Origin: Campylorhamphus procurvoides
Lineage: Eukaryota > Chordata > Aves > Passeriformes > Dendrocolaptidae
NCBI GenBank assembly: GCA_013396655.1
Contig: WBMV01000259.1
Location: 559,392 to 623,391, forward strand
DNA length: 64,000 nucleotides
Direction: 5' to 3'
A program made the position numbers and the translations under genes. Below, one piece after another: positions 1 through 53,365 of this stretch (its first letter is position 1; every line of letters starts with the position of its first letter). A model generated the notes under the pieces. The model was not told the origin of the DNA, searched no databases, and was given only the letters and a program-made list of their open reading frames with translations.

Positions 1-43554
<43,554 letters not shown>

Positions 43555-44550
43555 AAGACTGTCAGAGAAAAATAGGCATGAAGTTACCAGTGATTGAAGA
43601 CCTTTTCCCTTCCTTCAGGACATTGTTCTTCCCAGATTTGCTGTTCTCAGCAGTGTTTTCCCCAGTAAAGTTGTACATGAACAGGAAGAATTACCCACAG
43701 CACAAACTGTGATTTTTGTCTCAGAAGCATACAGCAATGGACATACTGACCAATTATTTATTATATTTAAAACCTGGTTTAAACACCTAATAAGGGAGGA
43801 ATGGTCCAACCTACCATCTTCCTAAAACAGGTGCTTTTCAGTCTGGGACCAGGGACTTGGAAAGGGGTGTATTTAATAAGTGCCTTCAGCTGAGTATCAG
43901 TAACCTTTTAAAATATCTACTGAAGATAATGTTAAATGCACATTTCCTGTAATGCAGCTCATTCTGGGGAACATGTTAAGTATGCTGCTACATGTCAAAA
44001 AGATTTAGGCTCATTTGGGTTATTACCACCATCTAAAAAACTACTGTGATGGTCTATTTAATTCTGTACAGAGATGTAATGGAACTGGTTTGTGTTTGCT
44101 GATTTATTTAGGGACTCCAACAGGCACTGTAAGAAGTTAAAACAGAAAACCACATAGTACTGTATGCTAAACAATGTTGCCTTCTTGAAGATTTATATTA
44201 TAATATGGCTGGCCCATGTTGGTTTTATGTTTATTGTTTTACCTGTTCAAAGAAGTGTCTATAAATGTACAGTTCTGCATAGAAATTGTATTCTGTATAT
44301 AAAAACTGAGTATAATAGAAATACATGAATGTACTATGTAGTAGTCACTGTTCTTAGTAGTACTGCTAGAATTTTTATGCCAGGTACTTACAGATCTGCA
44401 CTACTCCTTTTAAATGGCAAAAGCACAAGTGTTATTGCTGAAGTCTGATTGCCTCCCCCACCAGAGTGGCTGCTGCTTGCCATGCCATTACCACAATTCA
44501 AGCTTTGCCTTCTGAACCTCCATAAATAAAACACAGGAAGCAGTTTGCTC
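43555..44550 (+). other. MYO1E: MYO1E 3' UTR (proximal form)
   Basis: Non-coding AT-rich sequence after the stop, ending near the AATAAA at 44525-44530. The cleavage site is estimated. A longer form could reach the second AATAAA at 45850-45855. Confidence 0.7.
44525..44530 (+). terminator. MYO1E: Poly(A) signal AATAAA, MYO1E proximal
   Basis: Canonical hexamer 971 bases after the stop codon, followed about 25-50 nt later by GT/T-rich sequence (around 44560-44582) suitable as a downstream element. Confidence 0.65.
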
Positions 44551-45139
44551 ACCAGCTCTGTTCACTGTGCAGTTTGTTCTCAGTTCCAGACAAACTGATC
44601 CCTCCAGCGTCTTTCAGATTTTACTGCACTGACTTCTAAAGCAAAAGCACACTTTCTTCACTCCAAACCGGATCTTTTCCCTGTGCCCTCTTGAAGTGCT
44701 GTGCATTGTAGCTTGTTCTTGTTAAGAGCAGTTAAAAAAAGAATAGTGTATGTTCGTATTAATGAGTCACTTTAAGATACACCAAAAAAGTCCTGAATCC
44801 CCTCCTTGCTAAACCATTACCCAAGTCTAATTTAGGCACACAAACTCCATCCTCTTTAAGAGAGGCTGACTAGAAGCTGTTTCTGTGCGCTAGAAACCAG
44901 GACCTCAGTCCAGGGCTGCACTTACATACACAGAAGGGATCAAGCTTTCCAAAGACCATGCACAGTAAATGTGAGGCTTACTTATCCTGTGGGAGAAAAG
45001 TCTTCTGCTTGAGAAGATAAAACCCAGTAGCTTCAACACCATTCTGACAGGGGAGCACTGAGGTTTAGGTCATTGCTGTAGCACTGATTTCTTGCCTCCT
45101 ACATCAGAGCCAGCACACTCATGCAGAGGAGAAGCTGCA

Positions 45140-45180
45140 AGAATCATAGAACGGTTAGGGTTGGAAAGGAGGCACCGAGT
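45140..45180 (-). mobile_element. CR1 LINE 3'-end fragment
   Basis: The string AGAATCATAGAAC, followed by GGTTAGGGTTGGAAAGG, matches the reverse complement of the 3' end of avian CR1 elements as remembered (ATTCTATGATTCT tail preceded by CCTTCCAACC). Only ~40 bp is recognisable, so it is an old truncated copy. Confidence 0.72.
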
Positions 45181-45849
45181 TCAGTGTAACTTGAAGAATA
45201 TCAAAAGGTCTGTAATTTCACATTACTAATTTAACAATTAGACTTAAATAAGGTATTGAGGCAGAAAAGTTGCATTACTTAAATGCTTGTATTCCTTGAG
45301 CATACAAATACTGGCATCTAGATTACAAAGAAAGAAACCAAAATGTTCAGAGACAAGGAAGAATCAATCCTCCTCTGCCCAGTACAGCAGTTAACTGGAG
45401 GGAAGAGGTGAGGTCGGACAAGTGAACAGGCAATGAAAACCTAAGGCAGTTCTTTTCAAGAAGCAGAGCAGGTTTTAAGAGCTGAGCTGGTTTCTAAAGG
45501 TCTCATCCCTGCAGTTCAACACCTACATCCCCTACAGTGGTTGGCTTCAGAGTGAGACTTTTCCTACCTTAGCTCTCCCTCTTAGGCACACAGAGAACAC
45601 ACTGCCTTACATTGACCTAAACACAAAGATTTACAAGGTCAATACCTGTTAAAGCCAGATTACTTTCTTCCCCTAACTCAAAGGCAACAATCTATAGGAA
45701 AAAGAAAAAAAATAGAAATTCCTTGGGAATTTACACTTCTTGGGATGAGGCACTTGAAGTAAAGTACATATTTAGTATTCTTTAAAGGTACACCAAAAAA
45801 AGATTAACTGTCTGCCTGCTCTTTCTTGCCTGAAAAGTGAAAGTATTTT

Positions 45850-45855
45850 AATAAA
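45850..45855 (+). terminator. MYO1E: Possible distal MYO1E poly(A) signal
   Basis: AATAAA about 2.3 kb after the MYO1E stop and only ~160 bases from the expected CCNB2 cleavage site on the other strand. Use is unproven. Confidence 0.3.
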
Positions 45856-46029
45856 TATAATGCACTATACAGAGCATGCAGCTTCACATTGGAAACAACC
45901 ACAGATAATAATCATCCCCATTTAACTATATCAGTCACCTCTTCAGGCAAATATCCTGCTTGGACATCAGAGTGCACATGTCTAGGCAGTACCTTAGAGA
46001 GTCGCACTCAGTATTTAAAAGAGAGAAGC

Positions 46030-46035
46030 TTTATT
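46030..46035 (-). terminator. CCNB2: CCNB2 poly(A) signal AATAAA
   Basis: TTTATT on the + strand is AATAAA on the coding strand, about 160 nt after the stop codon. It is the only canonical hexamer close to the CCNB2 stop. Confidence 0.85.
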
Positions 46036-46117
46036 TTATAGAAAGTTGTATAACAGAACACGTTTAAAACTTCACGTTCCAGGCGAGTCTGCAGTGTCTG
46101 GTGAGGCTGGAGAACGC

Positions 46118-46125
46118 TATGTACA
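46118..46125 (-). promoter_or_regulatory. CCNB2: Pumilio-type element in CCNB2 3' UTR
   Basis: The coding-strand sequence TGTACATA fits the PUM consensus UGUANAUA exactly. A near-CPE TTTTAAAC lies about 50 nt downstream (46063-46069) but does not match the canonical UUUUAU/UUUUAAU. Confidence 0.5.
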
Positions 46126-46192
46126 AAGAGCAGTGGTTTGGCCTCAGAGACAAGACAGTGCACACCCCCCAGGCCGTGGCTGCCCAGGGTTT

Positions 46193-46294
46193 TCATAGGA
46201 GGGATGCAGCCAGGTCCTTGATTATCTCACTGCCAAGCTGAGGGATTGTGCTGATCATCAGTAGTTTGCTGCTTGCATACTTGTTCTTTACAGC
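46193..46294 (-). CDS. CCNB2: CCNB2 exon 9 and stop
   Basis: Encodes [20 protein letters not shown] to AASLL and TGA (46195-46193). NKYASSKLL and the IPQL motif are shared with other cyclin B2 C-termini. Acceptor TGCAG on the minus strand. Confidence 0.96.
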   Translation of the reverse strand, partial: AVKNKYASSKLLMISTIPQLGSEIIKDLAASLL

Positions 46295-49200
46295 CTGCAG
46301 AGGTAGAAGAACAGTTACAAAAGATTTACACACACCGTAGCTAAGTTCAGGCAGATCATTTTAGATTGATTAGCCTGACTGCTTGGAAAACAAAGAACTC
46401 TGGAAGTGAACCAGCTCCAAAACAGCAAGAGCACTGTTTGTCTAAAATGGTTTCAGGGCGATACCACTGCAACAGTCTCTCACAGGCCTGTCAGAATAGC
46501 ACAAGCTTTAAGATGGCAACATACAGAATATTTACTTAAGAAGCCACAATATGCACCAAAGGTGTTTTTAAAACATTAAAGATAGGATTTTAAGTCATTA
46601 TACTTACAGTGTATTTTGTTAACTTCTCATTTACTTTGACCACATTCTTGGCCATGTGTTTCATAGTCATCAGAAGACTGTCATCTGCATACCCAGTGTA
46701 GTATTGCTGCTTTGTGCCCTGCAGCAGAACAGGAAGAAACTTGAGATTTGTGAAGGGGGAATTGCTGCTCAAGGCAGTCACTGCAGGCAGCAAACAGCCT
46801 TAGCTTCAGGCTAAGGCTCAAGGGCTGGAAACTGTAGCTGTCAGTTCAAATGACAGATCCAGAGTAACTTCTGATGTGCAGAAAAAGTCTGGACACATCA
46901 GTTTCAAGGACCATATTTCTACACTGCACAGAGGATAAAAGAAGCAACTTTTGCAGGAGTAACCACAAGTTGAATTACAATTCACTATTCACAGTCCAGG
47001 ATTTCATTATGCTGCACGTATTGCAAGAATTACGAACATCTACCTTTACTTCCAGGGTGACCTGTAACTCAATGCTCAAGAGAAAAACCCCATTGTATCA
47101 CAGCATACACATTGAAAAAGACATTGAGTTTTTAGTGGTATATTCCTTTTTCTACCTGCAACTATTCATCAGGCTGTCCAGCTGTCATTTGAGCACCAGC
47201 ATTATTACCAACTTCCACACAATTTTCTGAAATACTTGTTCTAAGGGTTCAGTTCCACCAACTGAAGAAAGAATTCCCAACACCAAGGTTGATTACAATA
47301 CTTACCCATTTGTCATGTCCCAGGATCTTTTGGGACAAGCATAATGCAGCAGCTGCAATCTCTGAGGGACGATGGTGCACCATGTCATAGTCTACCAGTG
47401 TCAGCTCCATCAGGTATTTTGCCAGAGTATGTTGCTTAGCATCAGCCTACCAGATTGAGAGCTTGTTAATCCACAGTTTCACTTCACTTTATCATAATCA
47501 TTCAAAATTGCTTATTGTTTTCAGTAACAAAAAGCCAGCAAAATCTTTACTATAGCCCAGGGACCATCCTCTCTAACAGGCATTCATCTCCAAATCAAAA
47601 CTAGAGGCCCAAGTCAGTCCAGACTAACAGCCAGTTGGAATTTAGACAAAAAGTGAGGGATTTTAACAGAAAACTGCAGTATCAGGTAGAGCAGTGCCCA
47701 GCTAGGGACAGGAGTGCTCCCTCTGTAATACACACCAAGGGAGGGGAAGTGAAAATAACTTAAGGAGAACCTTATTATATTGAGTTACCCAGTGGTCTAT
47801 TGAAGCCCACTTCAAGTGTGGGCAGTTCACTTGAGTAACTACTGAGGTGGGAAAAAAAGGGCTGAATCAAGGAGAAAGCTTATCTTTTGATTCTTAAATA
47901 ACACAGTATTTGCAACCAGAAATTTCAAAGAACTGCAACACTGCTGGTGTTTCACTAGTAAGTACCCTGATCATCCAATTCATTAGGATGAAGAAGATTA
48001 AAAGCAAGGGTCTTGCTCTAGGTATGTTTAGTTTAACATTAAAATTCACTGCCACTAAGACTAACACAGGCCCCAGTAAACAAACATGAACTGCTCCTGG
48101 GTGCCATGGTGATACTGCTCCACACGGTGGAGCTTCAGAGCTGAGTATTCCCTGATCCAGCATTTAAGCAGAAGGCAAGTGAGATCACATGACAAAAACG
48201 CCAGCAGCAATCCTGACAGACTTTACAAATATGGGAAAGTGCTAGATAACGAGGACAAGTACCCACCTCCCCAGCTTTTGATGCTCTTCTTAAGAAGTGA
48301 ATCGGAAGAGGCCGCCCCAAATCAAAGTTTAATTCTTTTAGAATAATTATCTCCATTTCTCTTATTTCCTGACTGGTGTAGGCATTGTCAGTAATGTATA
48401 CAAAGTCTGCTACATCAGGACACAGTATCTCTTCATATTTTGAAGCTATCAGCAGTGCTGTTACACCCACCAGCTGAAGCTTCTTGCGAGGTACTGGATG
48501 ATTCTGCAACATAGGAATTGAAAAAGCAGGACCCAAAATGTCAAACAGATGATAAACAGATGTGAATTTATCAGTTTACTATACCAGTATGGCAGTGCTC
48601 ATTCTTATAAGATAAATGAGGTTTTTCACTCTGAGTCAAAAGTGTCTGTACTGACAGACTCAAAGAGGGCAGCAGCCTTTAAGATGTTATGCTGTAACAG
48701 CTCTTAGACAAAGAGCTGATTTTGTAGGGTCCTAGATTTATAAAGGAAGGATAAATGCCTTTAAAAACACAGTATTTGATGAAGTTTTTTGATCTGAACA
48801 TGAACAGAAAGGCATCTTACTTGTAAGAAGCGATCCATAATGGCAACACACATGTAGAGTGTCTCCTGCAGGAGGTGGAATCTCGAGTGGACCTGGATTA
48901 GCCAGTCCACCAGGATGGCTCTCATGCGCCCGTTGATGATCCTGCCGTCCATGTAGTGGGGGCGGATGGCCTGCTGCAGCTGTTGGGGGACAGGGGGAGC
49001 TGTGTGAGCAGGGAGCTCACACCACACTGCTGCAGGTCACACCACACTGCAGGCAGCAGTGCAGACACAGCACGCCGTACCTCAAGCTCTCTCAGATACA
49101 GGTAGATGTCTTTGACATAGTCACTACACAGCTGGGGATTGTCCGAGTCCTCAGCATCGATGTCCTCAACATTGTTGAGCAACACGTCAGAGAAGGCTTG

Positions 49201-50807
49201 GCACAAATCCTCCTCTTGCATGGATACGTCCATAGGGACAGGAGACAGGGCCTAAGGAACAGATCACATCTGTTAGCACATCTTATGTATCTACTCTTAA
49301 GTTTCAATGTTCCTTCGTTTCCACATTTCTCCAAACACTAATACAATGTCTTCAGACAGAAGCTGAAGCCAAGCTTGCGCTGTAGTGCAGCAAGTTTTCA
49401 CTGAGATGCCACGCAGGCAGAACCCAAAGACTTTCTAATAGCTTTCTGCTAGCTAAAGCAGAAGCTTCATCCAGTACTTCAGCAGTTTGTTCTGCCACTC
49501 AGAACATCAGCCTTTAAGTACAATGTGCATTAAGCCAAAACCTCAGTACAAAGGCTTTACTTTTTCAGCAGGGAAATGAGATACAGCTGCAAACTATTCT
49601 GAAATCAGAGTTCCACATTGCAAATGAAATCAAAGCAGAAATCATCACTTCCTACCTTTGGAACCTCATCTTCTTTGATTGCTTGATTCACAGCAGCTGG
49701 AGCTTTTGGCAGGACACTTCCATTCGTCGTCTTGCTAGATCCTTTCACAGGTTTTATGGATGCTTTGGGGCATTCTGTTCTCTGTAGTGAAAATAACTGT
49801 TATTAGTACAGTGGGGCCAACATTATCCTAAATAAAGATTTCAAATGCTCCTTTACCTTAGTTAGGTGTGTTGATCTTGTTGCAACTTTATTTCCGATTT
49901 CTTCCAAAGCAGCCCTTTTGCCAGGAAGGTGAGTTTTTGCTTTACTTCTAAGGTCAGACACGGCATTCTCCATCCTTCTAGTGACCTGAAATTGCAAAGG
50001 CTCAAGAGTCAGAGGCCAACGATCTTCCAGTGGCTCCCTGCATCTCACACCTACACCCTTGTGCCCGCTGCCCATCGCTCAACCAGCTTGCATTTCCTCT
50101 GTTTCAGCGCAATACACTCTCTGAACTGAGTTGTAAAACCAGAGCAGGCACCCGATCTCGTACTTCTAAACGACTTTTTAAGGTAGGAGTGATCGCCTGC
50201 TGCTTAACCCTTTATTGCACTTACACTACAGCAGCTACTCCCAAGAAGATGCATAAAGCAAGTTCTTTGTTACACAGATACCATGTACATTAAAAAAGCT
50301 ACGCTACACACGCAATAATCGATACCCTTTGAAAATAAAAAAACCCAAACCCACCAGGGGGCAAATTTCTCGTGGAGTTCATCTTAAACCCTTAGACAAA
50401 TTCTTATACGCCCCATTCCGCAGCTTTAGTTTCCCCCTCCCTCCCGAGGCGCGGGCGGGCAAGGCCGGGGGCAGGGCCCGGGCCCGCACTGCCCTCACCA
50501 CCCATTCCCCTCACGGCCCGCACTGCCCTCACCCCGCATTCCCCTCACGGCCCGCAGGGCTCACACTGCCCTTACCCCCTCACGGCCCCCGGCACTGCCG
50601 CACCCGCCGAAAAACAGTGAACCAGTAGAAAACAAGAGGTATCAGATGCGGCGCCAGGAGCGGCCGTCCCGTGCCCTCAGGGCCGAGCCCTCAGGGCCGC
50701 GCCCTGCGCTCGCAGCCCACACTCCCCCCACCCCCGCCTGAGGGCCCCGAGGCCCACGGCCGGACCGCAGTACTCACGGGGGCGCGTCGCGCCGCGGGCA
50801 GCGCCAT
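46193..50807 (-). CDS. CCNB2: G2/mitotic-specific cyclin-B2, complete, nine coding exons
   Basis: Regulatory partner of CDK1 that drives entry into mitosis, largely Golgi- and cytoplasm-associated in mammals. The nine exons give 401 codons plus a stop (human 398 residues). Visible: N-terminal destruction box RAALEEIGN (exon 2), the cyclin-box hydrophobic patch [46 protein letters not shown], and the C-terminal cyclin fold with KQQYYTGY and [11 protein letters not shown]. The start is the ATG at 50807-50805, in good context (GCC before, G after), giving [10 protein letters not shown] like the vertebrate MAL start. All splice sites are GT-AG. CCNB1 is excluded by the B2-type N-terminus, by residue agreement and by location next to MYO1E and RNF111. 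The promoter carries cell-cycle elements, listed separately. Confidence 0.97.
46608..46718 (-). CDS. CCNB2: CCNB2 exon 8
   Basis: Thirty-seven codons, [18 protein letters not shown] to NEKLTKYT, second cyclin fold ([11 protein letters not shown]). Donor GTAAGT. Confidence 0.97.
47306..47446 (-). CDS. CCNB2: CCNB2 exon 7
   Basis: Forty-seven codons, [20 protein letters not shown] to ILGHDKW, start of the C-terminal cyclin fold ([12 protein letters not shown]). Acceptor GGTAG; donor GTAAGT. Confidence 0.97.
48267..48503 (-). CDS. CCNB2: CCNB2 exon 6
   Basis: Seventy-nine codons, [18 protein letters not shown] to LRRASKAGE, the second half of the cyclin box ([18 protein letters not shown]). 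Acceptor TTGCAG; donor GTGGGT. Confidence 0.97.
48821..48979 (-). CDS. CCNB2: CCNB2 exon 5 (hydrophobic patch)
   Basis: Fifty-three codons, [18 protein letters not shown] to [14 protein letters not shown] is the cyclin-box hydrophobic patch for RXL substrates. Acceptor AACAG; donor GTAAGA. Confidence 0.97.
49017..49056. repeat. Short tandem duplication in CCNB2 intron 4
   Basis: TCACACCACACTGC followed by TGCAGG, then TCACACCACACTGC again: two copies of about 20 bp, just downstream of the exon 4 donor in the gene's orientation. Confidence 0.8.
49081..49251 (-). CDS. CCNB2: CCNB2 exon 4
   Basis: Fifty-seven codons, [20 protein letters not shown] to [20 protein letters not shown] marks the start of the cyclin core. 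Acceptor CTTAG; donor GTACGG. Confidence 0.97.
49656..49781 (-). CDS. CCNB2: CCNB2 exon 3
   Basis: Forty-two codons, [20 protein letters not shown] to KEDEVPK, the lysine/serine-rich variable N-terminal region expected to be disordered. Acceptor TACAG; donor GTAGGA. Confidence 0.93.
49857..49985 (-). CDS. CCNB2: CCNB2 exon 2 (destruction box)
   Basis: Forty-three codons, [20 protein letters not shown] to [15 protein letters not shown] is the APC/C destruction box. Acceptor TTTCAG; donor GTAAAG. Confidence 0.96.
49986..50777 (-). other. CCNB2: CCNB2 intron 1
   Basis: Intron of 792 nt, very GC-rich toward the promoter. It contains the 34-bp tandem array at about 50481-50600. Confidence 0.85.
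50481..50600. repeat. 34-bp GC-rich tandem repeat, ~3.5 copies
   Basis: The block GGCCCGCACTGCCCTCACC, followed by a CATTCCCCTCAC-like part, recurs at 50481, 50515 and 50549, with a degenerate fourth start near 50584. The period is 34 bp. It lies in CCNB2 intron 1, inside the CpG island. Confidence 0.82.
50778..50807 (-). CDS. CCNB2: CCNB2 exon 1 (start codon)
   Basis: Ten codons, [10 protein letters not shown], then donor GTGAGT. The ATG has G at -3 and +4, a strong Kozak context. The frame is open upstream, but those codons overlap the promoter elements, so the upstream extension is not accepted. Confidence 0.9.
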
Positions 50808-50940
50808 GGCACGGTCAGGACAGGGCACGGACAGGGATAGAACAAAACAGGATAAGACAGAACTGGACAGCACAGAGTGGCCCCCGCTCGCTCCGCCCGC
50901 AGCCGAACTGGCGACCGCTGCCGCACGCTCCCGCGGCCGC

Positions 50941-50999
50941 TTTAAACCCCGGCCCGCGCGCCCATTGGCCAACTTCGTAGGATGCACGCGTGCGATTGG
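50941..50999 (-). promoter_or_regulatory. CCNB2: CCNB2 core promoter: two CCAAT boxes and CHR-like TTTAAA
   Basis: On the coding strand: CCAAT at 50999-50995, CCAAT at 50968-50964 (31 bp apart), then TTTAAA at 50946-50941, followed by the ATG at 50807. Mammalian G2/M genes including CCNB2 use spaced NF-Y CCAAT boxes plus a CHR (TTTGAA or TTTAAA) bound by MuvB/DREAM and B-MYB. TTTAAA could alternatively act as a TATA-like element. The start site is probably about 50880-50930, not directly visible. Confidence 0.72.
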
Positions 51000-51494
51000 C
51001 CCGCGGCGCAGGCCCCGCCCAGCCCGGAAGCGGCCGCGGCAGTTCCGGGGCTGGCGCTGCGCGGGGGGCGCGGCCCAAGCGGGCCCAAAACCTCGGGGTT
51101 TCACCCCAAAAGCGGCCGGGACAGCGGGGAGGGCGGCCCGCTCCGGGGAGTGGCGGCAGAGACAGTGCCAAACACCGGCCTGGTACAGCCTTCAGGCTCA
51201 CACACCTGCGCGTGGTTTGTTTAATAACGAGTGCCGAGATGCGGGACTGGAACAGCTGACCCGAATAACACCCTAATTACAGCTCTGCAATCCCAACCGG
51301 ACCGCACCCCAAAGCTCCACCTGACCCCCGTTACCTCCGTAATTAACTGGCCAAACGGCGACCCGGCCCGGTGGGTTCCTCAGGCAGCACCTGCAATAAC
51401 CATCATGTGCACCCAAAGCAACGTTCACAGATCAACACTTTGTCTGGTTTTGCTCCAAAGAAACAAAAAAAAACTTGCATAGGAAACATTTTGA
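51000..51494. other. Spacer between CCNB2 promoter and RNF111 3' end
   Basis: About 0.5 kb separating two genes on the same strand. The left part is CpG island; the right part is ordinary sequence with no gene seen. Confidence 0.7.
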
Positions 51495-51512
51495 ATGATA
51501 CCAGTCTAACAT

Positions 51513-51522
51513 TTTATTTATT
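51513..51522 (-). terminator. RNF111: RNF111 distal poly(A) signals
   Basis: Two overlapping TTTATT on the + strand (51513-51518 and 51517-51522) are two overlapping AATAAA on the coding strand, the last such cluster before the CCNB2 promoter. Confidence 0.6.
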
Positions 51523-53288
51523 GCATACAAAAGGATTTCTTTTGACAATGGAATTTTATATGAAAAGTAATTTGATGCATACTGTTGAGAATCTTCAAAG
51601 ATGCTGCAGAAAACTTAAGGCAATGCATCTAAGCATATAAAGCACAGTAAGTGGTGGAAATTTTCCAAATGAAAAGCCTATTCTTTCTCCTTCTTTTCAA
51701 TTATGGTTAAGTCACAACCTTCTGGAACAGAAGTAAGCTGCAGCTTTTTAGCCCCTGCAATAGCATTAAGATCAGAACACTGTGATGATTCCTGACAGAA
51801 GTGTTCAACATCACATTACAATGTTATGCATACATTTAAAAGCAAGACAGTATCAGTAGCTGTTATAAAACAAATCAAATCATGGACCACTAAAATACCT
51901 CTAGTACCAGGCACTCAAATCAGACCCATAAAATATTTCCTAAAAGAAAAAATAAAATCATAAACAAAATCAAAATCCCCTTCCACGTGTGCTTCTTTGT
52001 CCTGTAACAAAGCCAAAATAGATCCTATCAGATACCCAGGGCCTGCTATTGCAGAGGCCCTGGGGTTTTGTCCCATGTCTCTCAAAGTACCTCCTTGGAA
52101 GCTTTCAGAAGTTGAGTATCATCAGTCTTCAAGCATTAGTGGTCAACTACCCTCCCTTCTTCCCAACAGTCACAGGAAAACACAAGGTGTCTGTCCAGTC
52201 CTTCCAGCCACTTTTCCTCATTTTCAGCAATGCAACTTCAGTTCCAGAGTCCCTTCCAGCCTCCCAGAGCCACCACGTTCAAGAAGCCTCAGCAGAAACC
52301 CGTACCAGGCTCTGCAGCTCTCCAGTCCTGAGCTGCCTCTCCCTCATTGATCCCCATCCTACAAGCACAAAGTGGTTTGAAGTTCAGTTCGCTTTCAAGC
52401 CATTAAGCTTGAAAAGGTCCATTTAGCACACATGCTGGAATAAAATTTCTCTCCACTTAAAGCCTCAGTGCCAGAGGTGTTAAGTTTGTTGTCAGCAAGG
52501 AATAAACAAAGGGAAAAATTTAGAAAGAAAAAAAATGCTGCTTTAACCAGACAGAAACAGGCATCAAACTAGGTAAGGTAATATTTATAAATGGATCATT
52601 TTTTAGTGTAAACATAACAGTTTGTCTTCTAGATTTACTGTAAACCATTGTACACATAATCTGACTATGAAAGACAAAGACAAGAGAAAATGAAGGTATT
52701 TATTATTCAATCCACTTACAAAGCAGGTGGCTTTTAATGCAAGCTCATTGACATGTTTATCTCTGATCCCCGAGGAACATCTTTTCCAAAGTGACAGAAA
52801 TACTGTCTCAATGTTTTTGCACATTTGCATTTTGCAATGTTGAGCACATTTAAATAAACTATATTATATGTGAAAGAATGTTGATGAGCAACTTGAATCC
52901 TGATGTGGATTAAAACCTCCTCCAAAGGCAAAATGTTAGTACATTATAACTTAATTCTATATACTATATTATGCAGCAAATCTTAACTATAGAAAATATT
53001 TCAATCAGTGATGGACTGTTGGCAATTTATAAAGAGGGAATCTATGATCAAGGCAAAAACTAGGTAACCACATAATTTGTGTCTCAGTTTCTACAGAAAT
53101 TTACAGGCTTTCAATTTACTAATGGAAAATAAAAACAAGAGACAAGTGGATTTAGCTAACTTTATTAACTTTAAATCTAATAAAAATCCCAAGACAAGCC
53201 TGGAATCCTTAGAAATTCTATGAATGCATGTATATAAACCCAAACAAAAACCCTGCAGCTTTAAGTCCTTACTGAATGGTTTTATATT

Positions 53289-53365
53289 AAAAAAACCACA
53301 AACCAACAACAAAACCCAAACAGCAACAACAACAAAAAGAAAAGAAAACAAACAAAAAACAACCC
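53289..53365. repeat. A-rich (T-rich on RNF111 strand) low-complexity tract
   Basis: Runs of A with interspersed CAACAA and ACAAAC units. In the RNF111 transcript it reads as a U-rich, UUG-containing stretch in the 3' UTR. Confidence 0.85.

Larger units (their letters stand above)
44551..46009. other. Region between MYO1E and CCNB2 3' ends
   Basis: About 1.4 kb between convergent genes. It contains a short CR1-like fragment (45140-45180) and a second + strand AATAAA (45850-45855). It is either intergenic or part of an extended MYO1E 3' UTR; sequence alone cannot decide. Confidence 0.6.
46010..46192 (-). other. CCNB2: CCNB2 3' UTR
   Basis: Short UTR (~180 nt) from the stop to the estimated cleavage site about 20 nt past AATAAA. 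It contains one exact Pumilio-type octamer UGUACAUA (46118-46125). Confidence 0.75.
50430..51190. promoter_or_regulatory. CCNB2: CpG island over CCNB2 promoter and intron 1
   Basis: GC- and CpG-rich stretch in an otherwise AT-rich window, centred on CCNB2 exon 1. Limits are approximate. It contains a GC box (GGCCCCGCCC, 51011-51020) and an ETS-like CCGGAAG (51024-51030) upstream of the CCAAT boxes. Confidence 0.8.

Noticed and set aside
50691..51104. 137-codon minus-strand frame in frame with CCNB2 exon 1, suggesting an upstream start
   Set aside because: The extension crosses the CCAAT and TTTAAA promoter elements and is absent from known cyclin B2 proteins; the ATG at 50807 has a good context.
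50671..51276. 201-codon + strand open frame over the CpG island
   Set aside because: GC-rich DNA has few stop codons; composition-driven Ala/Arg/Pro content, overlapping CCNB2 exon 1 and promoter antisense; no family recognised.
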